Below, in pieces: positions 48,074-57,328 of a stretch of 57,439 bases of DNA. The notes below the pieces were generated by a model that was not told where the DNA came from, searched no databases, and saw only the letters and a program-made list of their open reading frames with translations. The stretch is from contig DGIA01000032.1 of NCBI GenBank assembly GCA_002392965.1, forward strand, positions 39,396 to 96,834, read 5' to 3'. How positions within the stretch are numbered: the first letter of the stretch is position 1; the number at the start of each line of letters is the position of its first letter. The DNA is from Bacteroidales bacterium UBA3834. Lineage in GTDB: Bacteria; Bacteroidota; Bacteroidia; Bacteroidales; P3. A program made the position numbers and the translations under genes.

Positions 48074-50737
48074 ATGGAGAAGATAAGACGAGTCGGCCGA
48101 TTCTGTATTTGTGTTTTCTCGTTTGTGATTTGTGCCGCGTGCGGCGAGAAACCTCTGACCTACTATGTCAACCCTATGGTGGGCACCGATGGACACGGCC
48201 ACACGTTCCCAGGGGCCATTGTTCCTTTCGGACAGATTCAGCCCAGCCCGGACACACGCCTGGGTGGATGGGATGGCTGCAGCGGATATCATTATTCGGA
48301 CGATACCATCTATGGTTTCAGCCACACCCATCTCAGCGGTACGGGCTGTGAGGACTATGGTGATTTACTGTTCATGCCAATTGACCAGCGGCAGATGCAA
48401 CAGGTGCAGTTCGGCAACATGATGAGAGAAGGATACAAGAGTCATTTCCAACACAAGAACGAGACCGCCAAGGCAGGCTACTACAAAGTGATGCTTGACA
48501 ACAAAGGACTGCCTGGAACCATTGTGGAGTTGACGGCCAACCGCCGTGTGGCATACCACCGCTATACTTATGTGGAAGACCAGGGTAATGGTTTCGTGAT
48601 TGATCTGCGCCATCGCGATGTGCTACTAGATGGCAGCATCCGTCTGACCGACGACGGCATGATTGTGGGTCACCGCCATAGTTCGGCATGGAATCCCGAT
48701 CAGCACCTGTATTTTGCCATTAGGAGCAATGTGCCATTCGAACGGGTGGTTGTAAGCGACGATTCGACCCAAGCGTGGGTGCAGATGCCGACAGCCAAGC
48801 AGGTGGAGTTGCAGGTGGCTATTAGCGGAGTGGATGTTAATGGAGCCATTGGCAACCTGATTACCACCAAGCATAAGGATTTCGAAAGTGCACGGCTGGC
48901 TGCCGACCAGACGTGGGAGGAGGCTCTCCGGAAACTGAAAGTGGAGGGTGGTGGCAAGGAACATAAACGTTGTTTCTATACCGCGTTGTACCATTGTATG
49001 ACGTCGCCGTACCTGTGGAGCGACGAGGATGGTCGCTACCGCGGCACCGACGGCAAAATACATGTGGCCGACGAGGGTAGGGAGGTCTATACGGTCTTTT
49101 CGTTGTGGGACACTTACCGCGCCCTGCACCCCCTGCTGACGCAGATAGAACCAGAGCGTACGGTCGATTTTGTTTATACAGCTATGAAGAACTTTGAGCA
49201 GGGTGGCGAACTTCCTATGTGGGAACTGGCCAGCTACGAGACTCACTGCATGATAGGCTACCACGCAATCCCTATGATGCTTGAAGCCTACATCCACCTG
49301 GCCGAGCGCGATGGCACGCTGGCTGGCTACACGCCGAAGCAGATGCTCGACGCCATGGTGGCCACCAGCAACCGCACCGAGGCCCAGCGTGCCTATGGCG
49401 AACAGGGCTACCTCTCGTCCGAACTTGATAACGAAACTGTCAGCAAGACTCTCGAATATGCCTACGATGACTGGTGCATAGCCCAGATGGCCCAGATTGC
49501 CGGCGACAGCGCCATGGCCCGCACCTATTGGATACGAAGCCAGAGCTGGCAGAACATCATTGACAGTAACGGCTTTGCCCATCCCAAGCGCAACGGTGCA
49601 TGGGTCACACCCTTCGAACCCACCGAGGTGAACAACCACTTTACTGAGGCCAACAGCTGGCAGTACAGCACCTATGTGCCACACGACATCGACGCATGGG
49701 TCAAGCATCTGGGTGGCAAAGACAAAGCAATCGCATTCCTCGACAGTCTCTTCGAGGGCCACAACAGCATGAGCGGCCGTGAGCAGGCCGACGTAACGGG
49801 CCTCATTGGCATGTACGCCCACGGCAATGAGCCGTCGCACCACGCTGCGTGGCTCTACAGTATGCTTGGCCAGCCCGAGAAGACGAAAAAGTATGTGCAC
49901 AAGATACTCAATGAACTTTACACTAGCAAACCCGATGGCCTTTGCGGCAATGAGGACTGTGGACAGATGAGCGCTTGGTATGTGTTGGCCTCGCTTGGCA
50001 TGTATGAGGTGTGTCCTGGTAGTGATATTTGGGTCGAAACGAAGCCTGTCTTCACGGTGGAAGGATTCGAACGGTCGCCGCTCGCTGTGGTCTTGACCGG
50101 CCAGGAATGCCCGAAAGAATATCGCATCACCCCATGCCCGGTTTTCGCCGACTGGCGTATGCAGAGCAAACGCGACAGGGTGAGCGATACCAGTGCCTGC
50201 TGGGATGGCCTGCTTCCTTCTCAGAAGGTGAGCCACAAGGAAGTGAAGGTGCAAACCGACAAGCATGTTACCTACCTCACGCAGCCTGCACCGCAATATA
50301 CCGAGAATGGCCCCGAAGGCATGGTGGACAACATCTACGGCAACATCAACTACCGTATCGGCGGTTGGCAGGGCTGGCAGGAAGACTTTGTGGCCGTTGT
50401 CGAGCTTGACAAGGAAAAACAGGTGAGCCTGGTTGGTGTGAACTGCTTGGAGAACATGCGCTCGTGGATATTCTATCCGAGGAGCTTGAAAGTGGAGTAT
50501 AGTCTTGATGGTGAGACCTGGATGTCATACGGCGACAAACTGGAAGTCAAAGAGGCTCCCGGCGAGAATCCGCAAGCCCGTCAGGGGGAGAGCCACACTC
50601 AGCTCTTTGCCGCGTATAAAAAGGTGCGGGCCAAATACTTCAAGATTACCATGGAAAACTACGGTAAGATGCCTGACTGGCACCTTAGTGCCGGTGAGCA
50701 GGCATGGCTGTTTGCAGACGAAATTGTAATACTATGA
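48074..50737 (+). CDS. GH92 alpha-mannosidase lipoprotein
   Basis: 887 aa. Lipoprotein signal ending CAAC (Cys23). The GH92 opening NPMVGTDGHGHTFPGAIVPFGQIQPSPD (about 32-59) and the conserved NEDCGQMSAWYV, with Glu627, mark an exo-acting, calcium-dependent alpha-mannosidase of the kind that trims N-glycan mannose. The last about 150 residues, after about 740, look like a discoidin (F5/8)-type binding module (SWIFYPRSLKVEYSLDGETW, KYFKITMENYG). It would be attached to the outer membrane. The next gene overlaps its stop by ATGA. Confidence 0.93.
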   Translation: MEKIRRVGRFCICVFSFVICAACGEKPLTYYVNPMVGTDGHGHTFPGAIVPFGQIQPSPDTRLGGWDGCSGYHYSDDTIYGFSHTHLSGTGCEDYGDLLFMPIDQRQMQQVQFGNMMREGYKSHFQHKNETAKAGYYKVMLDNKGLPGTIVELTANRRVAYHRYTYVEDQGNGFVIDLRHRDVLLDGSIRLTDDGMIVGHRHSSAWNPDQHLYFAIRSNVPFERVVVSDDSTQAWVQMPTAKQVELQVAISGVDVNGAIGNLITTKHKDFESARLAADQTWEEALRKLKVEGGGKEHKRCFYTALYHCMTSPYLWSDEDGRYRGTDGKIHVADEGREVYTVFSLWDTYRALHPLLTQIEPERTVDFVYTAMKNFEQGGELPMWELASYETHCMIGYHAIPMMLEAYIHLAERDGTLAGYTPKQMLDAMVATSNRTEAQRAYGEQGYLSSELDNETVSKTLEYAYDDWCIAQMAQIAGDSAMARTYWIRSQSWQNIIDSNGFAHPKRNGAWVTPFEPTEVNNHFTEANSWQYSTYVPHDIDAWVKHLGGKDKAIAFLDSLFEGHNSMSGREQADVTGLIGMYAHGNEPSHHAAWLYSMLGQPEKTKKYVHKILNELYTSKPDGLCGNEDCGQMSAWYVLASLGMYEVCPGSDIWVETKPVFTVEGFERSPLAVVLTGQECPKEYRITPCPVFADWRMQSKRDRVSDTSACWDGLLPSQKVSHKEVKVQTDKHVTYLTQPAPQYTENGPEGMVDNIYGNINYRIGGWQGWQEDFVAVVELDKEKQVSLVGVNCLENMRSWIFYPRSLKVEYSLDGETWMSYGDKLEVKEAPGENPQARQGESHTQLFAAYKKVRAKYFKITMENYGKMPDWHLSAGEQAWLFADEIVIL

Positions 50738-50961
50738 ATATGAAAAAGAAACTTATTGTCCCGATAGCCCTGATGGCGGGTTTGGCATTCTCTTCATGTT
50801 ATGATAACAGCAAGGTGTGCTATTGCTACGAGAATCGGGTGGAACAAGAAGTGTATGTCAGTCATGATATGCCGTGTAGCAATTTTAACACAGAAAAACG
50901 CGGATGTATCGAGTCGCACGAGCGTGGTACATTCGATCCTTCAAGTACGGCATACAAATAG
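50734..50961 (+). CDS. Small Cys-rich lipoprotein of unknown function
   Basis: 75 aa from the ATG at 50734, which overlaps the GH92 stop by 4 bp. Signal with lipobox LAFSSC (Cys22). The mature 54 residues contain five further or terminal Cys (CYDNSKVCYCYENR, MPCSN, RGCIES), suggesting disulfides or metal binding. I recognise no family. Translational coupling suggests a function tied to the mannosidase. Confidence 0.65.
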   Translation: MNMKKKLIVPIALMAGLAFSSCYDNSKVCYCYENRVEQEVYVSHDMPCSNFNTEKRGCIESHERGTFDPSSTAYK

Positions 50962-50964
50962 TTT

Positions 50965-51846
50965 TTATAACAAAAGGATGGCATTCGATACAGGACGCTG
51001 TCCTTCGTGGTCGTGATGATGGTTGTCGGACGGATAATTGACCACCCCGTCAAAGGGTTTGTTGTGTACGTACATGGTGGTACTGCCACCGCCATCTAGG
51101 TTGATAGCATCGGAACAGCCTAACCACCGCATGACGCGTTGCAGTTCAGGCAAGGAAAAACCTTCGGCTTGGTGACGGAACCGACCGTCGGCCACCACAA
51201 GAAGAGTGGTGCCGTCGGGACGGATGCCGAGGGCTGTACGGTTGTGCCGTCGGGTGACAAAAGTGCGGTCGTTCCGTTGGGGCACTTCGTGTCCATCAAT
51301 AAGTAACATGGGCCCGGCAGTCATTATATTGCTGTCTTTCAAAGTTTCTTCCCATAGTCGATTGCTGTCGGGTACAGCCATTCTGGCACGTCCTCTATCG
51401 AGTAGCAAGGTGGCATATTGGTAGTATTTACGCCTTGTCGAATCCTCTTTTGACGGAGTGTTTTCGCCTATCTGGATACCGTCGATTTTCAGATAGCAAA
51501 CAGGACTTCCTATGTCCATGTCGAAGAACGATCCGTTGATAGCGGCGTATGCATTATGCTGGCGTGCAAGGCAGGAGAGTTCGGTGAGCATAGTGTCACT
51601 GCAAGCAAATGCCAGACGTCGATGGGAGCGGGATGGTATTTCTATGATACACAGATGTTGTGCCGAGCAGAAAAGTGCACCTTCGCCAAACTGGTAGCGT
51701 TTTAGGTAGAATCCCTCCAAGGTGTCAATACTCCATTCGGCATTGACCAATCGTAGCGAGTCAATGCTGTAGTCAATTTGTGCATGCAGCAGAGTGGGGA
51801 AGAGGCTGGAAAACAGCAGTAGGGTGAAAACAATGCGTTTGAACAT
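50965..51846 (-). CDS. Phosphodiester glycosidase (NAGPA/DUF2233 family)
   Basis: 293 aa with a signal peptide (about 1-22, HAQ). AAINGSFFDMDIGSPVCYLKIDG, NRTALGIRPDGTTLLVVADGR and the conserved DAINLDGGGSTTMYV near the C-terminus match the phosphodiester glycosidase domain (as in the mammalian uncovering enzyme). It would remove a sugar from a sugar-phosphate diester in the periplasm or at the surface. The substrate is unknown. It starts 3 bp after the LytTR gene stop, last in the tamB unit, and converges with the small lipoprotein gene. Confidence 0.85.
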   Translation of the reverse strand: MFKRIVFTLLLFSSLFPTLLHAQIDYSIDSLRLVNAEWSIDTLEGFYLKRYQFGEGALFCSAQHLCIIEIPSRSHRRLAFACSDTMLTELSCLARQHNAYAAINGSFFDMDIGSPVCYLKIDGIQIGENTPSKEDSTRRKYYQYATLLLDRGRARMAVPDSNRLWEETLKDSNIMTAGPMLLIDGHEVPQRNDRTFVTRRHNRTALGIRPDGTTLLVVADGRFRHQAEGFSLPELQRVMRWLGCSDAINLDGGGSTTMYVHNKPFDGVVNYPSDNHHHDHEGQRPVSNAILLL

Positions 51847-51849
51847 GAT

Positions 51850-52731
51850 CTATTTCTTGGGTTCTGAGAGTCGGGCCATCACGTCGGGGGCATAACTCTT
51901 TGATACAGGTATGTCGCTCACTCCCTCATGGTCGATTTCTGCATAGACTCCGTCGGAGGCTTTGCGGAGCAATTTTACCTTATTCAAATTGAGGAAGTAG
52001 CTGCGGTGGCAGCGCACCATAGGACTGCCGATGCATAAACCTTCAATCCCTTTGAGAGTGTTGCGCAAACTGTACCGCATCAAACGGTTTCCGCTGGTGT
52101 ACAGGATGGTTACATAGTTGCCGGCGGCTTCAATGCTGATGACGTTTTCTGTGCTTACTACCAGTTTTGTGATGCCCTTGTCGTCGGTGAATCTCAGCAT
52201 TCCGTTGTCGCTCTGCTCCTCTCGTTGCCTCAGGCGGACAATGGTGCGCTGGGCATCGGCAATACGTCGGTCGCGGTCAATTCGTTCCACCAACAACCAG
52301 TAAAATGCATAGGGATATACTGCCACTGAGATATAGATAAGCAGTACAACAGGCAGATTCTCAAAGTAGTCAAGGTGAAGGTATAGCGACAGAAATAGGT
52401 TGATAAAGAGGCTGCTGGCTGTCACCTCACCCATTTGCCATAGAAAGTATTCCCCCTCTCGGATGCGGGCGGTGTGTGTGGTGAGTATGAGAATTGTGCG
52501 CGAAAGGACGGTAGTGACAAGAATGATGGCACAGCAAAGGGGGAGGCATAATCCCTGATGGCTGTACCATAGAAGGATGCTTTCATCACCAGTGTTTCTG
52601 GATGCGAAAGTCGATGTGGAAAGTCCGTAGTTGGGAGTATAAGTGATGGCGAAAAACAAAACAAAAATCACCAATCCCGCAATGAACATGGTGTTGCTCT
52701 TGACAGCATATATCGTTTTGGGTATCTTCAT
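51850..52731 (-). CDS. Membrane-bound LytTR-type transcriptional regulator
   Basis: 293 aa. Four hydrophobic helices in the first half (about 16-34, 60-80, 105-122, 127-147) are followed by a coiled linker (about 150-172) and a LytTR DNA-binding domain (about 183-288; STENVISIEAAGNYVTILY, MVRCHRSYFLNLNKV). There is no receiver or kinase domain, so signal sensing would be by the membrane part itself. Targets are unknown; autoregulation or the adjacent genes are possible. It starts 1 bp after the tamB stop, which implies tight co-expression with tamB. Confidence 0.87.
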   Translation of the reverse strand: MKIPKTIYAVKSNTMFIAGLVIFVLFFAITYTPNYGLSTSTFASRNTGDESILLWYSHQGLCLPLCCAIILVTTVLSRTILILTTHTARIREGEYFLWQMGEVTASSLFINLFLSLYLHLDYFENLPVVLLIYISVAVYPYAFYWLLVERIDRDRRIADAQRTIVRLRQREEQSDNGMLRFTDDKGITKLVVSTENVISIEAAGNYVTILYTSGNRLMRYSLRNTLKGIEGLCIGSPMVRCHRSYFLNLNKVKLLRKASDGVYAEIDHEGVSDIPVSKSYAPDVMARLSEPKK

Positions 52732-52732
52732 C

Positions 52733-55700
52733 TTAGAAGTGTTTCTTTTTCTTGGGTTTGAACAAATCTGTCCAGCGGTCGAAGTCTTTGGTTAGTTTCA
52801 GCCCAATCCCTTGCTTGTAAGGCAGGTCTATGCGGGTGTAGTCGTTAGTGTTGGTGCGGTTATAAGCAAAAAGATGCACTAAGGGGCTGAGCCGGTAACC
52901 GACAAGTGCATCAATGATGGCTCCGTTGGCGTCACCGGTCTGCAGTTCGCGACTCTCTCCACCGTATCCCAGCGTGCTCTCCAGATACCATCGTCCCCAA
53001 TCTTTGCTGATATTCACATCAAGCTGTTCACGGGTGATTTCGTTGGCTGCCTTGTAATCCACGTTGATATCCACTACGCCGACCATGTCGCTCAACAGAC
53101 TCGACAAGGTGCCTATACCTCCCGAGGTGGCCAGGTTGCCGTTCAATGCCGACTTGTTGGCGTTGTAGAACTGTCCCAGAAGCAATAGTGAGATGGTTTG
53201 GTTCAGCATATCACGTTCGCTGTTGCGGTCAATGTAAGCAAACACTTCCTCCGACACGCTGGCATCGGCGTTGGGAAGCCGTATGTCGAAGTTTATGGTG
53301 GGCTCCTGTAGTGTACCGGCCACTGCCAGCACATCTTCCACTTGCAGGTATTTCTGGCTGCCTCCCAAATCGTTGACTCCTCCTGTGAGAGTGGAAAGAT
53401 TCACTCGTTGGGAATAAACTGCTTTCAAGTCAAACCGGGCATCCGACAGATTGCCTTGAAATCCCAGATTGCTGCCGCTTTCAATGGTGAAGTTCTTCTC
53501 TATCAGCGAGAGCATACTGAGCTTCATGGTTCCCGAGGTGATTTCGTAACTGCCCAGCACCTGAGGCTCTTCCTCGCCGGCGAGGGTGAGGTATAGATCG
53601 CCCATGCCGTTGGCGCCCACTTTGACCACCACGTCCGAAAAGTCCATCGGCAGGTTGATTTGTACGTCCGGGGTGATAGAGATAGTTGCTTCAAGATTCA
53701 AATGTTGGTTTTGCTGTTTTGTTTGGCGGCGACGGCTTTGATTGGATTCATCTCCAACAAAAGTAATGTAGTTGTGGGCCTTCACTTGTTTCTGGTCGCT
53801 CACTGGCACCGTTATGATGCTTCCTGGATTAGTTCGGGCGTTGACGTTCACCCCGAGGCTGTCTATCCGCCCTTTTACCCTGCCTTGCGCCGATGCCAAA
53901 AGGGTGCCGTAGAATTCCTCTCCCCTCGGCTTGTCGAGAACCAAAAGGTTGTCGGTCTGTAAATTGAGGTCTAGTGTGATGTCGGTTAAATCGTTGTATT
54001 GTATATTTCCGTCCAGCAAGGCAATGTTGCCGCGGGGGTCACGAAGGGTGAATTGGTTAAGAGTGATTTTTTTGTTGTCGAAACCAATTGTGTCGTTGAA
54101 ATAGTAGGTGACGCCTGTCATGTCGATTTTCAAGGCACCTTGCTCCACCAGAGCCACTCCTTCGATGACAGGGCTCCCCACGGTACCCGATATGTCGAAA
54201 TTCCCGTGTAACTGCCCTTCGAAGCGGCTTGAGAAGTCGCTCAACAGCGGCGCCACAAATCCTAACCCGAAATGGGTGAAATCAGCGTTGAAGGACAAGG
54301 TGGGGTCTTTCTCGGCTAGTCCGATCCATCCGGTGGCGTCAATCTGGTCACCAATTAATTCGAGATTGAGTATGTTGAGTTCGGCATTCCAGTTGCTTCT
54401 CAGACGCACATCTCCCATAAGTTGGTGGTTCACCACGCAACTGTCTATCGTCAGGTTGGCATTGAAGTAGGGCGTCTCGTTCAATCCGGACATGGAGAAT
54501 CGGCCGTCGATATCGCCAAGAACAGATATGGGACTCTCTTGCAGCAGGATGTCGGTAAGCGCGCCTAGCCTGAAATTGTTGAAGTTGAGTTCTACGTAGT
54601 CGTTGGGTTGTTGCAGCAGGCTCAGTTTGGCTATGACCGACTGTTCTTCGCTCTTCACCCCGATGCCGCTACCGGTGGCTTTCAATCCCTCTTTGGTGTT
54701 TATCGACAATTGGTCGAGGATTAGATTCCATTCGGTTTCGCCCACGGTGAACTTCGGTTTCGTGACGCTGATTTCCCCCTCCTTCAAGCGCAGCAGCAGG
54801 TCTCCTGTTGTCTGGACATCACTCCCTCCCCACTTCAGGGCCATCAGTGCGCGTCGTGGATTGCTGTTCAAAGTGAGGTCGGCGCTGCTTAGTAGTTCCA
54901 TTGTTCCGATGTTCACCTCCTGAGCTTCCAGATTTATTAGGTAGTCCGACCCTGTGGATCGGCTGCTCATGCCAATGTTGTCCAGCACCAAGCCTCCCAT
55001 CCTCAATGAATCACTGCGCAACACCATCTTCAACAACTCCGAGGCATTGTAGCTACCGTCGATACGCGTCCCTTTCGCCACTGTCATCTTTTCATCAATG
55101 CCGTGCAGGAACCGTCCGTCGTCTTTCCAGTGGATGTGGAAGTTCAATGTCTTGTCTATCAGTTTCTGGCGTTCTTCTTCATTCAAAGGGATGGCGGCCA
55201 ACAGATCGGCTGGCACTACTTCCTCCGCCATCTGGCGTATCATCAGAGGAAGCTCCCCATAGCCGAATCGGCCATGGGCATTTATTTCCACAGGGTCGCT
55301 TTGCAAATGTATTGTCTTCTCGCCCTCGTGGGCGTCGGCTTGCAGGTTGAGATGTTTGATGTCGATATCGCCCAGTTGTGTATAATCCAATGTGACATTT
55401 CCTTCCATTTCGTCGGCATCCACACCCCTGAACTCCACCGTCGCCTGTGTCCTCAGGTCCCCGAATTTCTCGGGCATAAGTTCAAAAGCTGCCAGATCAA
55501 GGTGTTCCACCTCGAGATCGGCGGTCACATGCTTGGTTGAGTCCGGCATTTCCATTGTCGCCGTCAGTTTCAGCATGGCCAAGGGGTCGGTCGATTCCGC
55601 CTCAGCTTTCCATTTTCCACCGTCGGCGCGGGCCTCAAAACTCACCGGCATCAACTGTTGACCTTTTACTACGCTGTTCATCAATCCGCCCTGCAGGTCG

Positions 55701-57103
55701 GCTCTCAGCGTGTTGAGGTCGTTGGTGTTGTGCCATACGCCATTGGTACTCAGGTCGAATCCCGTTCGGCTTACCCATTCGCTTTTCAGCATCCGCAACG
55801 ACAGGGCATCGCTGCCGGCGTCAAGGGAGAACGCAATCCCGTTTTTGCCGACGGGAGTTATATTGGCATCGGCTCTCAGGTTCCCTATGCCGCTGGTCAT
55901 GTGTAAGTTGATGGTTGAAGCCTGTTTCAATCCGCCCCTCACTCGCATACCCAAATCCACATGATCCACCTCCTTCAACAGCCTTTTCATCGAGGTCGGC
56001 AGGTAGGACGTGGCTTCCAATGCCGCAAGTAAATCATCGTGGTTGGTCCAAAGCCGTTCGATGTCCACATCAAACCTCGCACTGTCAATGATTTCCACCT
56101 TCTGCATACGTCCTGTCAGCACCAAGCCTGAGGCATCGCCCCATTGCAGGTCGAGGTCGGCTATCATGTCGTTGATTGTCCCTTCCGCCAAGCCTACGGC
56201 ATTCACCTGTGTCTCTACGCCCCAAAGTACGGGTGCCCAATAGGCGGCATCACTCATTGCCACCGATGTGCCTTCCTTTATCAGCACTTTGTGATGTACC
56301 GTGTTCAGGTAATCTATCATCACCTCCCATCCGTCGTAAGTCAACTCGGCGTCCAGCGTGATGTAGCTTTTCGGAGTGGTCACTTCCAGATTGCGGGCGG
56401 TGATTTCGTGCGGGCTCACATGCACGTCGCACCGTATGTCGCTCACCTCAAATCCGCTGCGCTCCTCTGTGCGCAGCCGCACGATGCGGCACGTCACATC
56501 GTCGTTCAGCACTGTGATGTCCTTGAAACGCCCATGGATGTCGTAAAACTCCATGTGAGGAATCTCCACCCCCTTGTCATACACAACCTTCCGCAGGTCC
56601 GGAAGATCCATCTTGTAGTGTAACCCATTGATGGTCAGTGCCCCCACCCTGACGGGGAACACAGCTCCTGTAGGAGGAGGCGGTGGCGCCCCATGAGTGT
56701 AGTAATCAATGATGTATTGCAGATTTATTGTCGGTCGCCCGTTCTCTCCGGGAGGATTGCATACCAAATGGTAGTAACCGTTCTTCAAATAGACGCGCTC
56801 CAACTCCAATCCTCCGTTGCGGAACGGGAATCGGCGGAAACTCACTCGCAGCGACTCTATATCGACCACTGTGTCGCCATCGGGGGCCACCATCAGCACA
56901 TCGTCCAGAATCAAGTGGTCCCAAGGCATGGCATGCAATGCACCGATGCGTAGTTCTCCACCCCATTCGCGCGAGAAATACTGCCCCGCCACCGTGCCTA
57001 AATACGACTGCACGACGGAGTAATTCACCAGAGCCACAATGACATATAACGTCACACCCAACCCCAGTAGCATTCGCCCTGTTATCTTCAATACCTTCTT
57101 CAA
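52733..57103 (-). CDS. tamB: TamB-family translocation/assembly module protein, TTG start
   Basis: 1456 aa. One N-terminal membrane helix (about 9-30) anchors it in the inner membrane. The long middle is beta-rich and repetitive (AsmA/TamB-like bridge), and the C-terminal TamB domain (about 1000-1440) includes GSYEITSGTMKLSMLSLIEKNFTIE. Such proteins span the periplasm and serve outer-membrane protein assembly or lipid transport. The usual opening KKVLKITGRMLLG requires a TTG at 57103; the only nearby in-frame ATG (57073) would remove it, and no ATG lies upstream before the stop at 57161-57163. LytTR follows 1 bp downstream. Confidence 0.9.
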   Translation of the reverse strand: MKKVLKITGRMLLGLGVTLYVIVALVNYSVVQSYLGTVAGQYFSREWGGELRIGALHAMPWDHLILDDVLMVAPDGDTVVDIESLRVSFRRFPFRNGGLELERVYLKNGYYHLVCNPPGENGRPTINLQYIIDYYTHGAPPPPPTGAVFPVRVGALTINGLHYKMDLPDLRKVVYDKGVEIPHMEFYDIHGRFKDITVLNDDVTCRIVRLRTEERSGFEVSDIRCDVHVSPHEITARNLEVTTPKSYITLDAELTYDGWEVMIDYLNTVHHKVLIKEGTSVAMSDAAYWAPVLWGVETQVNAVGLAEGTINDMIADLDLQWGDASGLVLTGRMQKVEIIDSARFDVDIERLWTNHDDLLAALEATSYLPTSMKRLLKEVDHVDLGMRVRGGLKQASTINLHMTSGIGNLRADANITPVGKNGIAFSLDAGSDALSLRMLKSEWVSRTGFDLSTNGVWHNTNDLNTLRADLQGGLMNSVVKGQQLMPVSFEARADGGKWKAEAESTDPLAMLKLTATMEMPDSTKHVTADLEVEHLDLAAFELMPEKFGDLRTQATVEFRGVDADEMEGNVTLDYTQLGDIDIKHLNLQADAHEGEKTIHLQSDPVEINAHGRFGYGELPLMIRQMAEEVVPADLLAAIPLNEEERQKLIDKTLNFHIHWKDDGRFLHGIDEKMTVAKGTRIDGSYNASELLKMVLRSDSLRMGGLVLDNIGMSSRSTGSDYLINLEAQEVNIGTMELLSSADLTLNSNPRRALMALKWGGSDVQTTGDLLLRLKEGEISVTKPKFTVGETEWNLILDQLSINTKEGLKATGSGIGVKSEEQSVIAKLSLLQQPNDYVELNFNNFRLGALTDILLQESPISVLGDIDGRFSMSGLNETPYFNANLTIDSCVVNHQLMGDVRLRSNWNAELNILNLELIGDQIDATGWIGLAEKDPTLSFNADFTHFGLGFVAPLLSDFSSRFEGQLHGNFDISGTVGSPVIEGVALVEQGALKIDMTGVTYYFNDTIGFDNKKITLNQFTLRDPRGNIALLDGNIQYNDLTDITLDLNLQTDNLLVLDKPRGEEFYGTLLASAQGRVKGRIDSLGVNVNARTNPGSIITVPVSDQKQVKAHNYITFVGDESNQSRRRQTKQQNQHLNLEATISITPDVQINLPMDFSDVVVKVGANGMGDLYLTLAGEEEPQVLGSYEITSGTMKLSMLSLIEKNFTIESGSNLGFQGNLSDARFDLKAVYSQRVNLSTLTGGVNDLGGSQKYLQVEDVLAVAGTLQEPTINFDIRLPNADASVSEEVFAYIDRNSERDMLNQTISLLLLGQFYNANKSALNGNLATSGGIGTLSSLLSDMVGVVDINVDYKAANEITREQLDVNISKDWGRWYLESTLGYGGESRELQTGDANGAIIDALVGYRLSPLVHLFAYNRTNTNDYTRIDLPYKQGIGLKLTKDFDRWTDLFKPKKKKHF

Positions 57104-57185
57104 CTCGCTCTTACAACGCCAGATTCCCCCTTTTATTATATAAATATGAAAGAAAAAATATTATCTCAAAACATTGTCAAAGTGC

Positions 57186-57328
57186 TAACCAGGTAGATCC
57201 CTAGTGCTACCCTGGTATTACCCTAGTAGATCCCTAGTACTACCCTAGTGCTACCCTAGTAGATCCCTAGTACTAACCTAGTAGATCCCTAGTACTAACC
57301 TAGTAGATCCTTGGTACTACCCTAGTAC
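57186..57328. repeat. Tandem array of thirteen 11-bp CCTAG units
   Basis: Thirteen contiguous 11-bp units alternating types such as TACCCTAGTAG and ATCCCTAGTAC, with no spacing change. The reverse complement matches the units at 9456-9532 almost exactly. It lies 83 bp upstream of tamB. Besides this array, 57104-57439 shows nothing recognisable. Confidence 0.9.

Noticed and set aside
57186..57328. Possible CRISPR array
   Set aside because: Units are 11 bp and contiguous with no spacers, so the pattern is a simple tandem array. No cas genes are in the window.
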